Positions 20,428-28,692 of a stretch of DNA of 64,000 nt are shown piece by piece. The notes beneath the pieces were generated by a model. It did no database searches. It had not been told where the DNA came from and saw only the letters and a list, made by a program, of their open reading frames with translations. The DNA is from Paramacrobiotus metropolitanus (lineage: Eukaryota; Tardigrada; Eutardigrada; Parachela; Macrobiotidae): NCBI RefSeq assembly GCF_019649055.1, contig NW_026570301.1, positions 310,001 through 374,000 on the forward strand. Reading direction: 5' to 3'. The translations under genes and the position numbers were made by a program. The stretch's first letter is position 1, and each line of letters begins with the position of its first letter.

Positions 20428-21674
20428 TTTGAAGTTCGGTTCCGATTTCTTCTTATTGTAAATTTCCGCGTTTTCTCATAAGCGTCTTTGATGTTACATC
20501 TCGCCACTTCTTCGGCAAAGGTCAAGTTCTTTTTCATGGTCTCAACCCATTCGTCTGGAGTGCCATAATCATCCGGTATATTCGTTTTTGTGACCACATC
20601 CTCCGGCATTGTCATTTCTCTGCCGTGTAGCATATAGTATGCTGAATATCCTGTTGTGGCGTGCACGACTCTGTTCATCGCCGAAATAACATATGGAAGG
20701 TACTTATTGAACTTTCTTTCGTTTCCCGCTTTCAGGTATTGCGCCAAGCCATCAGCAATCGTCTGCATCTGTCTTTCAACTTGGCCTTGACCTTCTGGAT
20801 GATATGCCGTTCCGAATGTGTGTTTAATCTTAAACACATTGGTGACCTTTGCCAATACTTCAGCTGTAAAGTGTCGTCCGCGATCCGTATGTAGGATGTG
20901 CGGTGCTCCGTGTACCAATATCACGTGCTTTACGAACACTTTAGCGAATTCTTTAGCCGTTGCTGTTTTCATCGGTACCGCGATCACGTATTTCGTCAAC
21001 TGATCGATGAACACCGCTATATACTTATATCCCCGTTTCTTGGTCGGTAACAAAGGTCCTTTCAAGTCAGCGTATACTCGGAAGAACGGATGTCCGACCT
21101 TTATCTCCTGCAGTTTTCCCGGCGGGCATTTTCTGGGTGTTTTGCGGAACTGGCAACCTTGGCACGCAAGTATGTAGTTCTTCACATCTGTACTCATTCT
21201 ATCCCAGTAATATCGTAGTCGGATTGCAGATAATGTCTTTTCGAATCCCAGATGTCCTGCCGCTTTCTCGTCGTGTAATGCGTGGATTATCGCTCTTCGC
21301 ATTGACAACGGTACGACATATGACCTTTCAAGTTTCCCATTCTTATCCTTTACTCGGTACAATATACCGTTCCATAACTGGTAGTGCACTTCGAATTTCG
21401 ATCTTGTTTCCGCGTCTGGTAGATGTTCAGATTCATCTATAATCATTGCCAGATGAGGATCTTTCAATTGTTTGTTTCGCAGCTGCAGATTGGAGTCATC
21501 TTCTTCGTCTTCGTCACCTTGCAGGTTAACGATGCGCACTGTTGCTGTACTGAGTTCGTTCCAATCTCTGATGACCTTGCATCGTGGTAGCGGTTTGTAC
21601 CTCTTTTTCGTCTGTTTTGGGAATCTCAGCAACTTAATCGGACACTCGTTTAACGCTTGTGTAACTTTGTCCAT
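20421..21674 (-). CDS. Ty3-type integrase, catalytic part
   Basis: 417 aa starting at an ATG (21674). The zinc-binding region has HDEKAAGHLGFEKTL followed by CQGCQFRK. The RNase-H-fold core shows D203 in YADLKGPL, D264 in HTDRGRHF and E300 in GQVERQ, with 60 residues between the two Asp and exactly 35 between D264 and E300. The enzyme processes and joins the cDNA ends into the genome. It is in the same reading frame as RT-RNase H upstream, separated by one UGA and one UAG codon, which points to an original pol polyprotein. The frame ends just inside the C-terminal domain, which continues in the -1 frame. Confidence 0.92.
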   Translation of the reverse strand: MDKVTQALNECPIKLLRFPKQTKKRYKPLPRCKVIRDWNELSTATVRIVNLQGDEDEEDDSNLQLRNKQLKDPHLAMIIDESEHLPDAETRSKFEVHYQLWNGILYRVKDKNGKLERSYVVPLSMRRAIIHALHDEKAAGHLGFEKTLSAIRLRYYWDRMSTDVKNYILACQGCQFRKTPRKCPPGKLQEIKVGHPFFRVYADLKGPLLPTKKRGYKYIAVFIDQLTKYVIAVPMKTATAKEFAKVFVKHVILVHGAPHILHTDRGRHFTAEVLAKVTNVFKIKHTFGTAYHPEGQGQVERQMQTIADGLAQYLKAGNERKFNKYLPYVISAMNRVVHATTGYSAYYMLHGREMTMPEDVVTKTNIPDDYGTPDEWVETMKKNLTFAEEVARCNIKDAYEKTRKFTIRRNRNRTSKW

Positions 21675-21692
21675 TTCCCAAAGGTCATCTCC

Positions 21693-22007
21693 CTATTCCG
21701 CTCCTTTATCAAGTCCAGTGACCTTTCCGTTATGAACTTCGGCTTCTACTTCAAGTCCGGTGACCTTTAAGTAACTAACGGTGGGCAACCAACTTTTTAC
21801 GCGGTTCACATTCGCTTCGTTTTCAGCCGACTCATTCGCCGTAGCTGAAGTGACCTTTAATCGCTTCTCTCTCTGTTCCACCATCTGCAGGAACAGCTGT
21901 CCAATTTCAATTGCTGGTTCCTTCGTGTCAAATTCCTTCTTATAATCCTCGAAGTTTGGAATCTCATCAAATTCCTCTTCTTGACACGTCGGACCTTCAA
22001 CTGGCGC
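21693..22007 (-). CDS. Pol linker segment between RNase H and integrase
   Basis: This 104-codon stretch is in frame with RT-RNase H (ending in UGA at 22008-22010) and with integrase (after UAG at 21693-21695). It begins APVEGP, the sequence that normally follows the ADALSR end of Ty3 RNase H, and contains FDEIPNFEDYKKEFD and IGQLFLQMVEQREKR. It has no ATG near its start. It is therefore best read as part of pol, bounded by two in-frame stops. Confidence 0.6.
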   Translation of the reverse strand, partial: APVEGPTCQEEEFDEIPNFEDYKKEFDTKEPAIEIGQLFLQMVEQREKRLKVTSATANESAENEANVNRVKSWLPTVSYLKVTGLEVEAEVHNGKVTGLDKGAE

Positions 22008-23567
22008 TCATGATAACGCGTCCGCGTTGTCACAGTACTTTCCAGGTTTATATTCAATTTTGAACTGATGACCTTGTAATGCCATCGCCCATCTTGTCAA
22101 ACGCGGGTTCATTCCAACTTTATTCGTTTGTGACCTCAAAAGGTTGGTCAGTGCCTGATGATCCGTCCTTACGGTGAATTCTGCGTAATCAATGTACGGC
22201 TTGAATTTCCTGACAGCGAACACGACTGCCAGACATTCCCATTCCGTTACGCCGTAATTTTTCTCGGCTCCATGCAGGACGCGGCTCGCATATGCGATTG
22301 GATGTCCATCTTGTGACAGTACGGCTCCAATTCCTTCCTTGCTCGCGTCGCATTCAATGACGGTCGGTTTTGCTGGGTCAAACTTTGCCAGTACTGGACC
22401 TTCACACAACAACTTTTTCAAGCTATTGAACTCTTCCTCAAGTACTGCTGTCCAGTCCTTTTTCACGTGTTTATCTTGTCTCAGCAACTCATACAAGTGG
22501 CAAGTCTTCTGTGCGTATCCCATTATGAACTTGCGATAATAATTCGCCATTCCAAGGAATGACCTTAACTGCCTTTCTGTTTGAGGCCGTTTAAATTCTG
22601 AGACCGCGGTGACCTTTTCCGGATCCATACGAATTCCGTCTTCGCTGAGTATATGACCCAGAAATCCCATTTGTCTCATTCCAAATTCGCACTTGGTTGG
22701 TTTAATCGTGAATCCCGGTTCAACCAGACTCATTAAAACATTTCGCAGATTCTGCATGAAGATCGCCCAAGTTTTTCCGGCGAAGATTACGTCGTCAATG
22801 TACCCGAAAACGCAACCCTTTCTTTTCGCTTTCGAAAGTACTTTATCCATACACAATTGGAATGTTGCTGGTCCGTTGCATACGCCGAATGGCATTCTTT
22901 TAAATCGGTACATTCCATCTTGCGTTACAAAGGTCGTCTTGTTGATTGACGCTGGATCCATTGGGATCTGCCAAAATCCACTTTGTAAGTCCATTTTTCC
23001 GTAATATTTGTTGCCTGCACACGCGTCAAGCAATTCATCTGGGTTCGGTAGCGGATAATTGTTCTTTCTTGTTAACTTGTTGAGCATGATATAGTTGACA
23101 CAAAATCTTGTCCCCATCGTTCCGTCGCCATTTTTCTTTACTGCCAGCACGACTGGAAAACTCCACTCGGCATCTGACGGTTCGATCACATCTTGTGCCA
23201 ACATCTCCTCGATATGCTTCGTTATAAACTCACGGCCTGTCCAACTCGTTCTGGCCGGGTTACACTTAACTGCTTTCGCATCTCCCGTATCAATTACGTG
23301 AGTGACCCCTTTCACATCTCCATACGGTTTCTTTGATGTGGGTAGGACCTTCCAGAATTCCCAGAGCGCGTTATACACGTCGTTTTTCTGCTCTTGGGTA
23401 AGGTCAGGTCCCAATTTCAAGTTTTCGATTATCTTTTTCAGTTCAGCTTTCGTTGTATCGTCCACCTCAGGGTCTTCGAGTACGTTTTTTACTGTCCCTG
23501 CGTTGACCTTTACATTCTCCATATGTTCATACGGCTCCACATAGCCGAGTAGCTGATTTTTCTTCAC
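22008..23567 (-). CDS. Reverse transcriptase and RNase H of the Ty3-type element
   Basis: 519 aa. The RT palm shows the MPFGVCNGPATFQ motif and the catalytic Y256-I-D-D259 box; the usual upstream LDACAGNKYYGKMDLQSGF (motif A, Asp in MDL) is intact. RNase H shows ECDASKEGIGAVLSQDG, the EWECLAVVFAV Glu and TDHQAL. The domain ends NADALS, followed by UGA where most relatives have Arg. The frame overlaps the upstream 290-aa ORF by a few bases in the -1 register; the first AUG is at residue 16 (HMENVK), so either frameshifting or reinitiation would be needed. It copies the element RNA into DNA in the particle. Confidence 0.95.
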   Translation of the reverse strand: MKKNQLLGYVEPYEHMENVKVNAGTVKNVLEDPEVDDTTKAELKKIIENLKLGPDLTQEQKNDVYNALWEFWKVLPTSKKPYGDVKGVTHVIDTGDAKAVKCNPARTSWTGREFITKHIEEMLAQDVIEPSDAEWSFPVVLAVKKNGDGTMGTRFCVNYIMLNKLTRKNNYPLPNPDELLDACAGNKYYGKMDLQSGFWQIPMDPASINKTTFVTQDGMYRFKRMPFGVCNGPATFQLCMDKVLSKAKRKGCVFGYIDDVIFAGKTWAIFMQNLRNVLMSLVEPGFTIKPTKCEFGMRQMGFLGHILSEDGIRMDPEKVTAVSEFKRPQTERQLRSFLGMANYYRKFIMGYAQKTCHLYELLRQDKHVKKDWTAVLEEEFNSLKKLLCEGPVLAKFDPAKPTVIECDASKEGIGAVLSQDGHPIAYASRVLHGAEKNYGVTEWECLAVVFAVRKFKPYIDYAEFTVRTDHQALTNLLRSQTNKVGMNPRLTRWAMALQGHQFKIEYKPGKYCDNADALS

Positions 23568-24436
23568 GATCGGTATTTGCTACTATGATTCGCAATGACG
23601 ATTTCGAAGTATTTTCCTCTATGGTCCGTCACTCCTGCCAACGGTTGAACTTCAGTTTCCATTTGTGGGACCGGTGTAAACATCAACTTGTTTTGGGCCG
23701 GTGCATATTTTCCCATCTTGACCTTTACACGTGTGCAGTTTGACGGTTTCAATTTGATTCTCTGGTCACTGTAGACTTTAATCACATCTTTCGACATTCT
23801 GGCTTTTTCCACTTTCAACCTTCTGACTTTAATATCCTTTTCTTTTTCCTCATCTACTTCGTCATCTTCATCCAAGTCCATTAAATCTTCTTGTTCTGAA
23901 AGGTCACTTACACCTGAATCTTCCGAAGTTGTTGAGTTATCACTTGAACTCGTCCACTCTGAATCCGAGTTACTGCTCTCATATTCTTGTGCAGTAGTTT
24001 GACCTTTGTTAGCTTTTTCAAGTGGGCGTTCGTCAACTCCTTCGTCTTCTGATGAAAGGTCACTTTCGTTTTCTCGCGAATCGCTAAGTTTTTTCACTTT
24101 TGAATTTTTGAGCAGGGGTTTGTCCCCTTCTTTTGCCTTTCGCCCATTTCGTCCGGCGACTCTCGGGTGACTCCTTGCTACTCGAATTCTCGTTGGTGAC
24201 CTTTCTGACTGATCGGAGTTTGACCTTTCTTCGTTCGATTTTGACTTTTCTAATTCATTTATTTCTTCCAGACTCGACAGTGGCTTTTCGGTCGACTCGA
24301 CCGGCGGACATTCCTCACCGTAATCGGGTGACCTTTCCCCGTTTTTTGCCTCCGTTACTGGGTTTTGCTGTTCATTCGATATTCGTTCAACTTCTTCTTT
24401 AAACTTCTTCCACATTTCACCTCTGTCCGTTAACAT
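23564..24436 (-). CDS. Acidic 290-aa ORF between protease and RT
   Basis: ATG at 24436. Mostly disordered and rich in Ser, Glu and Asp, with several ERSP/ERSN peptides encoded by the AAAGGTCA motif (GERSPDYG, SERSPTRI). The C-terminal 70 residues look folded (KVYSDQRIKLKPSNCTRVKV, LMFTPVPQMETEVQPLAGV), resembling the segment between protease and RT in Ty3 pol proteins. It lies in the -1 frame to the protease ORF, beyond one UGA, and its end overlaps the RT frame. It is probably the N-terminal part of pol. Confidence 0.65.
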   Translation of the reverse strand: MLTDRGEMWKKFKEEVERISNEQQNPVTEAKNGERSPDYGEECPPVESTEKPLSSLEEINELEKSKSNEERSNSDQSERSPTRIRVARSHPRVAGRNGRKAKEGDKPLLKNSKVKKLSDSRENESDLSSEDEGVDERPLEKANKGQTTAQEYESSNSDSEWTSSSDNSTTSEDSGVSDLSEQEDLMDLDEDDEVDEEKEKDIKVRRLKVEKARMSKDVIKVYSDQRIKLKPSNCTRVKVKMGKYAPAQNKLMFTPVPQMETEVQPLAGVTDHRGKYFEIVIANHSSKYRS

Positions 24437-24495
24437 CTGTGCAATGTCGAATGCCGACTCTGAACTTTCTTTCGTTTCGTTCGATCATCCTTCAA

Positions 24496-27400
24496 CTATC
24501 TCAACTGTTCCTCCTTCTCTGTTTCTTTTGCTGTCCCCTTATCAACTTCATCCTGTTGAACTGTTTCGTAACCTTTAGGTCGTTTAGGACCAACAAAGAT
24601 GCAGTTTGCCATCAGTTCTTCCGTGACCCATTCATCATTTGGAATCGTTTCATACATGCACCATGTATCACCGCCTCGTTCGGGGTAGTCCACTCCATCT
24701 GGATCTGGTGCAAAGGTCACCTTTTTCTTTTGCATTAATCCCGGTAACCTTCTTTTCCGGGTAACCTGTAGTTCTCGCATCTCTTTCACATCAAATCTGG
24801 GGATTTCCTCTTCAAATTCATTCCAATATTTTTGGAATACTTCTTCGTTCCCCTCCTTTAACGCGTTGTAATATACTTCAAGTGATTCGTAGACAGGGGT
24901 ACCAAGTCTTGCCGGGAAGATGATCGTTCTCCCTTCACCTTTATACATGTGGTTCACACGGAAGTCAAAGAAGAGGTCAACTCTCGCTTCTTCCCACATT
25001 TCTCCTTCCTCGTTCATCTCTTCTATCTCTCTTTCGAATCTCCTTTCGGTTGCTACCGGATCAAGAGGATCCTGGATTCCTTTCTCGACACGTTGTAACC
25101 AATGGTTTAGCCATCTTCCTCTCCCGATAATGAAGCTCTTCACGCATGACAACCAAGTCCGGTATCTGTTACAGTGATACCGCTCAATGTGTGGCTTCCA
25201 CATTTCGTTTGTCCGCATGATACTTTTTACTTCCTTTTGAACGTGACCTTTAGGATCTGCTATTGCGGCACTACATTTCGGCCATTGTGAAAGGTCATCT
25301 TGGGAGGCATTTTCGCGACATTCAGCACATTCCCATTGTGGTTGTATTCTGCACGGGTCTTCAAAGTAGCCGTGATGACAACTACTAGCTCGTTCATCTG
25401 GGGTTAGTGTCCTTTCACTCGCTCGGGGTTTAACTTCTTCCTGTGCTTTAGTATCTTCCTCACATTCAATTTGGGTCACGCTTTTATCCTCAGAGGATAT
25501 TTCGATAACCTCTGGTTCTTTTTGTGTTCGGTGGCCTCTCAACTGTTCGAGCGCCTTGTTACGGATTTCACTTGTAAACATCTGTTCCTCTTCGGCTATT
25601 CGTTTCAAGACTCGTAACCTTTCACTCTTTTTATCCTTCCATACTTTGGCCGTCTTTACTCCCAGTGCCTCTGGTACTGGGATAGGCTTTGCCCACTCCA
25701 TGCCTGGCACAAGCGATTGTTTCGCCGCAGCTGCCGCTTCTTTCTGTGTGGCAGCTATCTCTTCAAGTGTTGGTGACCTTTGATTTTCGGTAGCAGATCG
25801 TGGTTCGAAAAGGTTCGAAGTGCGCTCTGGTTCCAAGTTCTCAGTCATTGGTGACCTTTCGCCTTCCCGTCCCAGTGCCTCTGGTACTGGGATAACTTTT
25901 TCAACATTTCCATTTTCTGTGGCTCCTTGTTCACAGTCATCTGCGATCATACTTCTCCCGTCCGGGAGAAATATGATCGCCTCATCCATGTCTGGCGCGA
26001 GCGATTCCCTTTTCCTTTCGTTGACTTTTTTGACATTTACGCTTTCGCTTTTCTTCTCCGGTGCCTCTGGTACCGGGATTATCCGTTGGCTGATCTCGTT
26101 CTGCTGCACTCTCGTCATTCCCGGTGCCTCTGATACTGGGATGACCTTTTCTCTTCCCTTTTGTGTCAGCATTGTCCGGTTTAACGTGTTTTCAATCTCC
26201 TGTTGAATCATTTGCAACTGTTGAAATGGTGACAATTCTTTTGGAGCCATCTTTTTCTTTTTGTTTCCCGGTGCCTCTGGTACTGGGATTAGCGTTTTAT
26301 TAACCGTTTGAGCATTTCCCGTCTGTTTTACAAGTTCGGTGACCTTTCCGACTTGAATTTTGGCGACTGGTTTGGGGTCATCTTTTTTTTCTTCTTCCCC
26401 TTCATTATCCATCAGTATAAATTTCTTTTCTAAGAAGTCAAATCCCAGTAACACCTGTGCGTCGTCGCACTTCGGTCGGACGTAGAATGAATGTTCGCTA
26501 GTCTTTTTCCTTAAGGTCACTGGTGCTACGCAGTAGTGTGTCACCATGAATCCTGACGTTCCGCTAATTCCGTTTATTTTCACCAGTCTATCAGGTGGCA
26601 ATGGGAGCATGTGGAGTCCATTCTTTTCGCAAAACGGTTTGCTGATCAGCGACGTCTCAGCGCCGGTGTCCAACATTGCGTTGACCTTTATGTCTCCCAC
26701 TTTCACTTCGTGAGTGTATGCTTCAATTCTCTTGGGCAATTTTCCATTTTGAATCTTCAAGGTATGAATCTTACATTTCACAGGGATGAGCGATACTGGT
26801 CCCGGATCCATATCGGGAAGCACTTGCCCTTTAGCTGGAGTGCTGTGACCTTTCAGTATTTCACTCAACTTGTCAATCCTGTGTGGCACGTCAGTTTGGA
26901 CATCGTAAAATTTTCGCGGCTTTTCTTTATTTGTTTGCTTTTCTACCGTCGTTTTGACACTGGTGACCTTTTCAGCATTCCGCACTTGCTCATTTGCTTT
27001 TGTGCTAGCTGTGTGACCTTTTGTCACTTCGTTTATCGCCTGATGAATCAGCTCCTCTTTACGGTTTTCATTTCGCTTATCTCGCAGCTTCTCAATGACT
27101 TCGCTTGTTATTTTGTCCGCTCGCTTAAGTTCGTCTTCTTCATTATCTTTCGTCTCATCTGATGACCTTTCATATGTAACCATATCGTATCCCTTTTCGG
27201 TCATCCACTGCATCACCTTTGCAGATACTTCATTGTTCGTTTTCGTTGGGTCAATTTGTGAAGACATTCCATCTGTTCGGGCTGGTGACCTGTCGTTAGC
27301 ATCCTTCTGTAGTGCTTGCGATAAGTCCCGTGACCTTTCAACTGTGCTACTCTGTTGCGTTTGCGCCATCTCATTTGACCGTCCTTTTTGTTCATTTTGC

Positions 27401-28584
27401 GCTAAGTCCTGTTGCCTTTCGTTGCGCTTCATGACAAATCCGCCACCTGTCAACTTTTGTATGGGGACTTTTTCTCCATAATTCAGCGGTTTGTCCTTTG
27501 GCGGTGCATTTCGTCGATAATTCGCGTCGGTGAATGCCTTCTTATATTCAGCAGGATCAAATGCTGGGACTGGGTTCGGTGACCTTTGCGCTGGTTTCCC
27601 GGTAACCAACTCTTCTAATCGCTTTCTTTCGCATTGCGTTCGCAACTGTTGCATGTCCCAGTAGTCCTCTTGTGACATTCTCGCTTCCTGCTTTGCTTTC
27701 GGCGTTACAGGTATCCACATCCCGTGATTGCCATTCGGTCTGTAAGCCACTTTTCGCCAGGTTTCCTTCCGTTGCAACGTTACTGCATCGACAAGTGAGT
27801 CATCGGAGTTCTGTTGTGCCAATTCGCTATTCTTTTGCTGCGCTGTTCGCAGTGTCAAGTCTGTTTCTTGACCTTTTAACACGGCGCTTTCACCGTGACC
27901 TTTAGCGTTTGCACTTGCTCCTTGACCTTTCACTTGAACTTTTCCAACAGAAGGTGACCTTTCATCTCTACTAATAACGGTGATATTCTGCTTAATCCAT
28001 TCTTGCCTTGCCAGCTTCTCTTCTTCGTCTTCTGAACAATTCCAAAACTTTGGCTTTGGCTCCCCGTAACAATCGCAACTTGGCTCATTCGCCTTATCGT
28101 TTTCTGCCAAAAATTTTCGGAATTTCGCATGCTGCTCGTTTCCTTCTTGCGCAGTGTCGTTCTGCGGTTTCTGCTGATTCAGCAGCGCCTGTTTAATCTT
28201 TGCGTTCCGTTGTGCGCGTCGTTGCGCTAACACTTCTTCGCTGCAGTACGGTGACCTTTCGTTTAGCTGCACTTTTTGCAGTGTCGCGCTACCGTCACGA
28301 CAATTTCCACTCGCAGTACCATTCTGCGGTGACCCTTGGTCCCGTTGCGCGTTTCCACTCGCAGTACCATTCTGCGGTGACCTTTTATCCACTTGGACGT
28401 TTCCACTCGCAGTACCATTCTGCGGTGACCTTTGATTCTGTAACGGTATCCTTATAACCGTTCTATTTCCTTTTTGCGATGACGGCATCCATATAGCCGT
28501 TTCTCTTTGCTGTGGCGGCATCCATCTAGCCGTTTCCTTTTGCGCTGACGGCATCCATATAGCCGTTGCAGTGGTCACATTCAC
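24496..28584 (-). CDS. Retropepsin-containing polyprotein, 1362 aa
   Basis: The frame is open upstream through the gag end and is entered by a -1 shift at 28686-28692. The N-terminus has an 11-residue repeat (TAIWMPSSQK type, 33-bp DNA period at 28481-28566) and a 16-residue repeat (RSPQNGTASGN, 48-bp period at about 28304-28445). The middle is disordered. An aspartic protease lies near residue 639 (LDTGAETSLISKPF, with LLGFDFLE later as the second conserved block). Then come five IPVPEA-type repeats (about residues 760-975) and FEPRSAT. The C-terminal third has a HHGYF...C-A-E-C Cys/His cluster and a folded region (NRYRTWLSCVKSFIIGRGRW). The protease would mature Gag and Pol. The long extensions are unusual for Ty3 elements. 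Confidence 0.88.
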   Translation of the reverse strand: MNVTTATAIWMPSAQKETARWMPPQQRETAIWMPSSQKGNRTVIRIPLQNQRSPQNGTASGNVQVDKRSPQNGTASGNAQRDQGSPQNGTASGNCRDGSATLQKVQLNERSPYCSEEVLAQRRAQRNAKIKQALLNQQKPQNDTAQEGNEQHAKFRKFLAENDKANEPSCDCYGEPKPKFWNCSEDEEEKLARQEWIKQNITVISRDERSPSVGKVQVKGQGASANAKGHGESAVLKGQETDLTLRTAQQKNSELAQQNSDDSLVDAVTLQRKETWRKVAYRPNGNHGMWIPVTPKAKQEARMSQEDYWDMQQLRTQCERKRLEELVTGKPAQRSPNPVPAFDPAEYKKAFTDANYRRNAPPKDKPLNYGEKVPIQKLTGGGFVMKRNERQQDLAQNEQKGRSNEMAQTQQSSTVERSRDLSQALQKDANDRSPARTDGMSSQIDPTKTNNEVSAKVMQWMTEKGYDMVTYERSSDETKDNEEDELKRADKITSEVIEKLRDKRNENRKEELIHQAINEVTKGHTASTKANEQVRNAEKVTSVKTTVEKQTNKEKPRKFYDVQTDVPHRIDKLSEILKGHSTPAKGQVLPDMDPGPVSLIPVKCKIHTLKIQNGKLPKRIEAYTHEVKVGDIKVNAMLDTGAETSLISKPFCEKNGLHMLPLPPDRLVKINGISGTSGFMVTHYCVAPVTLRKKTSEHSFYVRPKCDDAQVLLGFDFLEKKFILMDNEGEEEKKDDPKPVAKIQVGKVTELVKQTGNAQTVNKTLIPVPEAPGNKKKKMAPKELSPFQQLQMIQQEIENTLNRTMLTQKGREKVIPVSEAPGMTRVQQNEISQRIIPVPEAPEKKSESVNVKKVNERKRESLAPDMDEAIIFLPDGRSMIADDCEQGATENGNVEKVIPVPEALGREGERSPMTENLEPERTSNLFEPRSATENQRSPTLEEIAATQKEAAAAAKQSLVPGMEWAKPIPVPEALGVKTAKVWKDKKSERLRVLKRIAEEEQMFTSEIRNKALEQLRGHRTQKEPEVIEISSEDKSVTQIECEEDTKAQEEVKPRASERTLTPDERASSCHHGYFEDPCRIQPQWECAECRENASQDDLSQWPKCSAAIADPKGHVQKEVKSIMRTNEMWKPHIERYHCNRYRTWLSCVKSFIIGRGRWLNHWLQRVEKGIQDPLDPVATERRFEREIEEMNEEGEMWEEARVDLFFDFRVNHMYKGEGRTIIFPARLGTPVYESLEVYYNALKEGNEEVFQKYWNEFEEEIPRFDVKEMRELQVTRKRRLPGLMQKKKVTFAPDPDGVDYPERGGDTWCMYETIPNDEWVTEELMANCIFVGPKRPKGYETVQQDEVDKGTAKETEKEEQLR

Positions 28585-28649
28585 TGCAGTACCATTCTGC
28601 AGTGGTGACCTTTCCGTTCCCTCTTTATCCGGTGGTTTAGGGTCGGGTC

Positions 28650-28692
28650 GATCAGTAGGCTCACCGGTGCCTACTGATCTTGCCCGTTTCCC
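28650..28692 (-). promoter_or_regulatory. -1 ribosomal frameshift signal at the gag-pro junction
   Basis: In the sense strand, GGGAAAC (28686-28692) sits in the gag frame as G-GGA-AAC, the X-XXY-YYZ register. A 6-nt spacer follows, then GATCAGTAGGC, an 8-nt loop and GCCTACTGATC: a perfect 11-bp stem (28650-28679). The gag stop codon UAG (28671-28673) is inside the stem. The -1 frame runs open from here into the protease ORF. Heptamer, spacing and stem agree with known retroviral frameshift sites. Confidence 0.9.
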
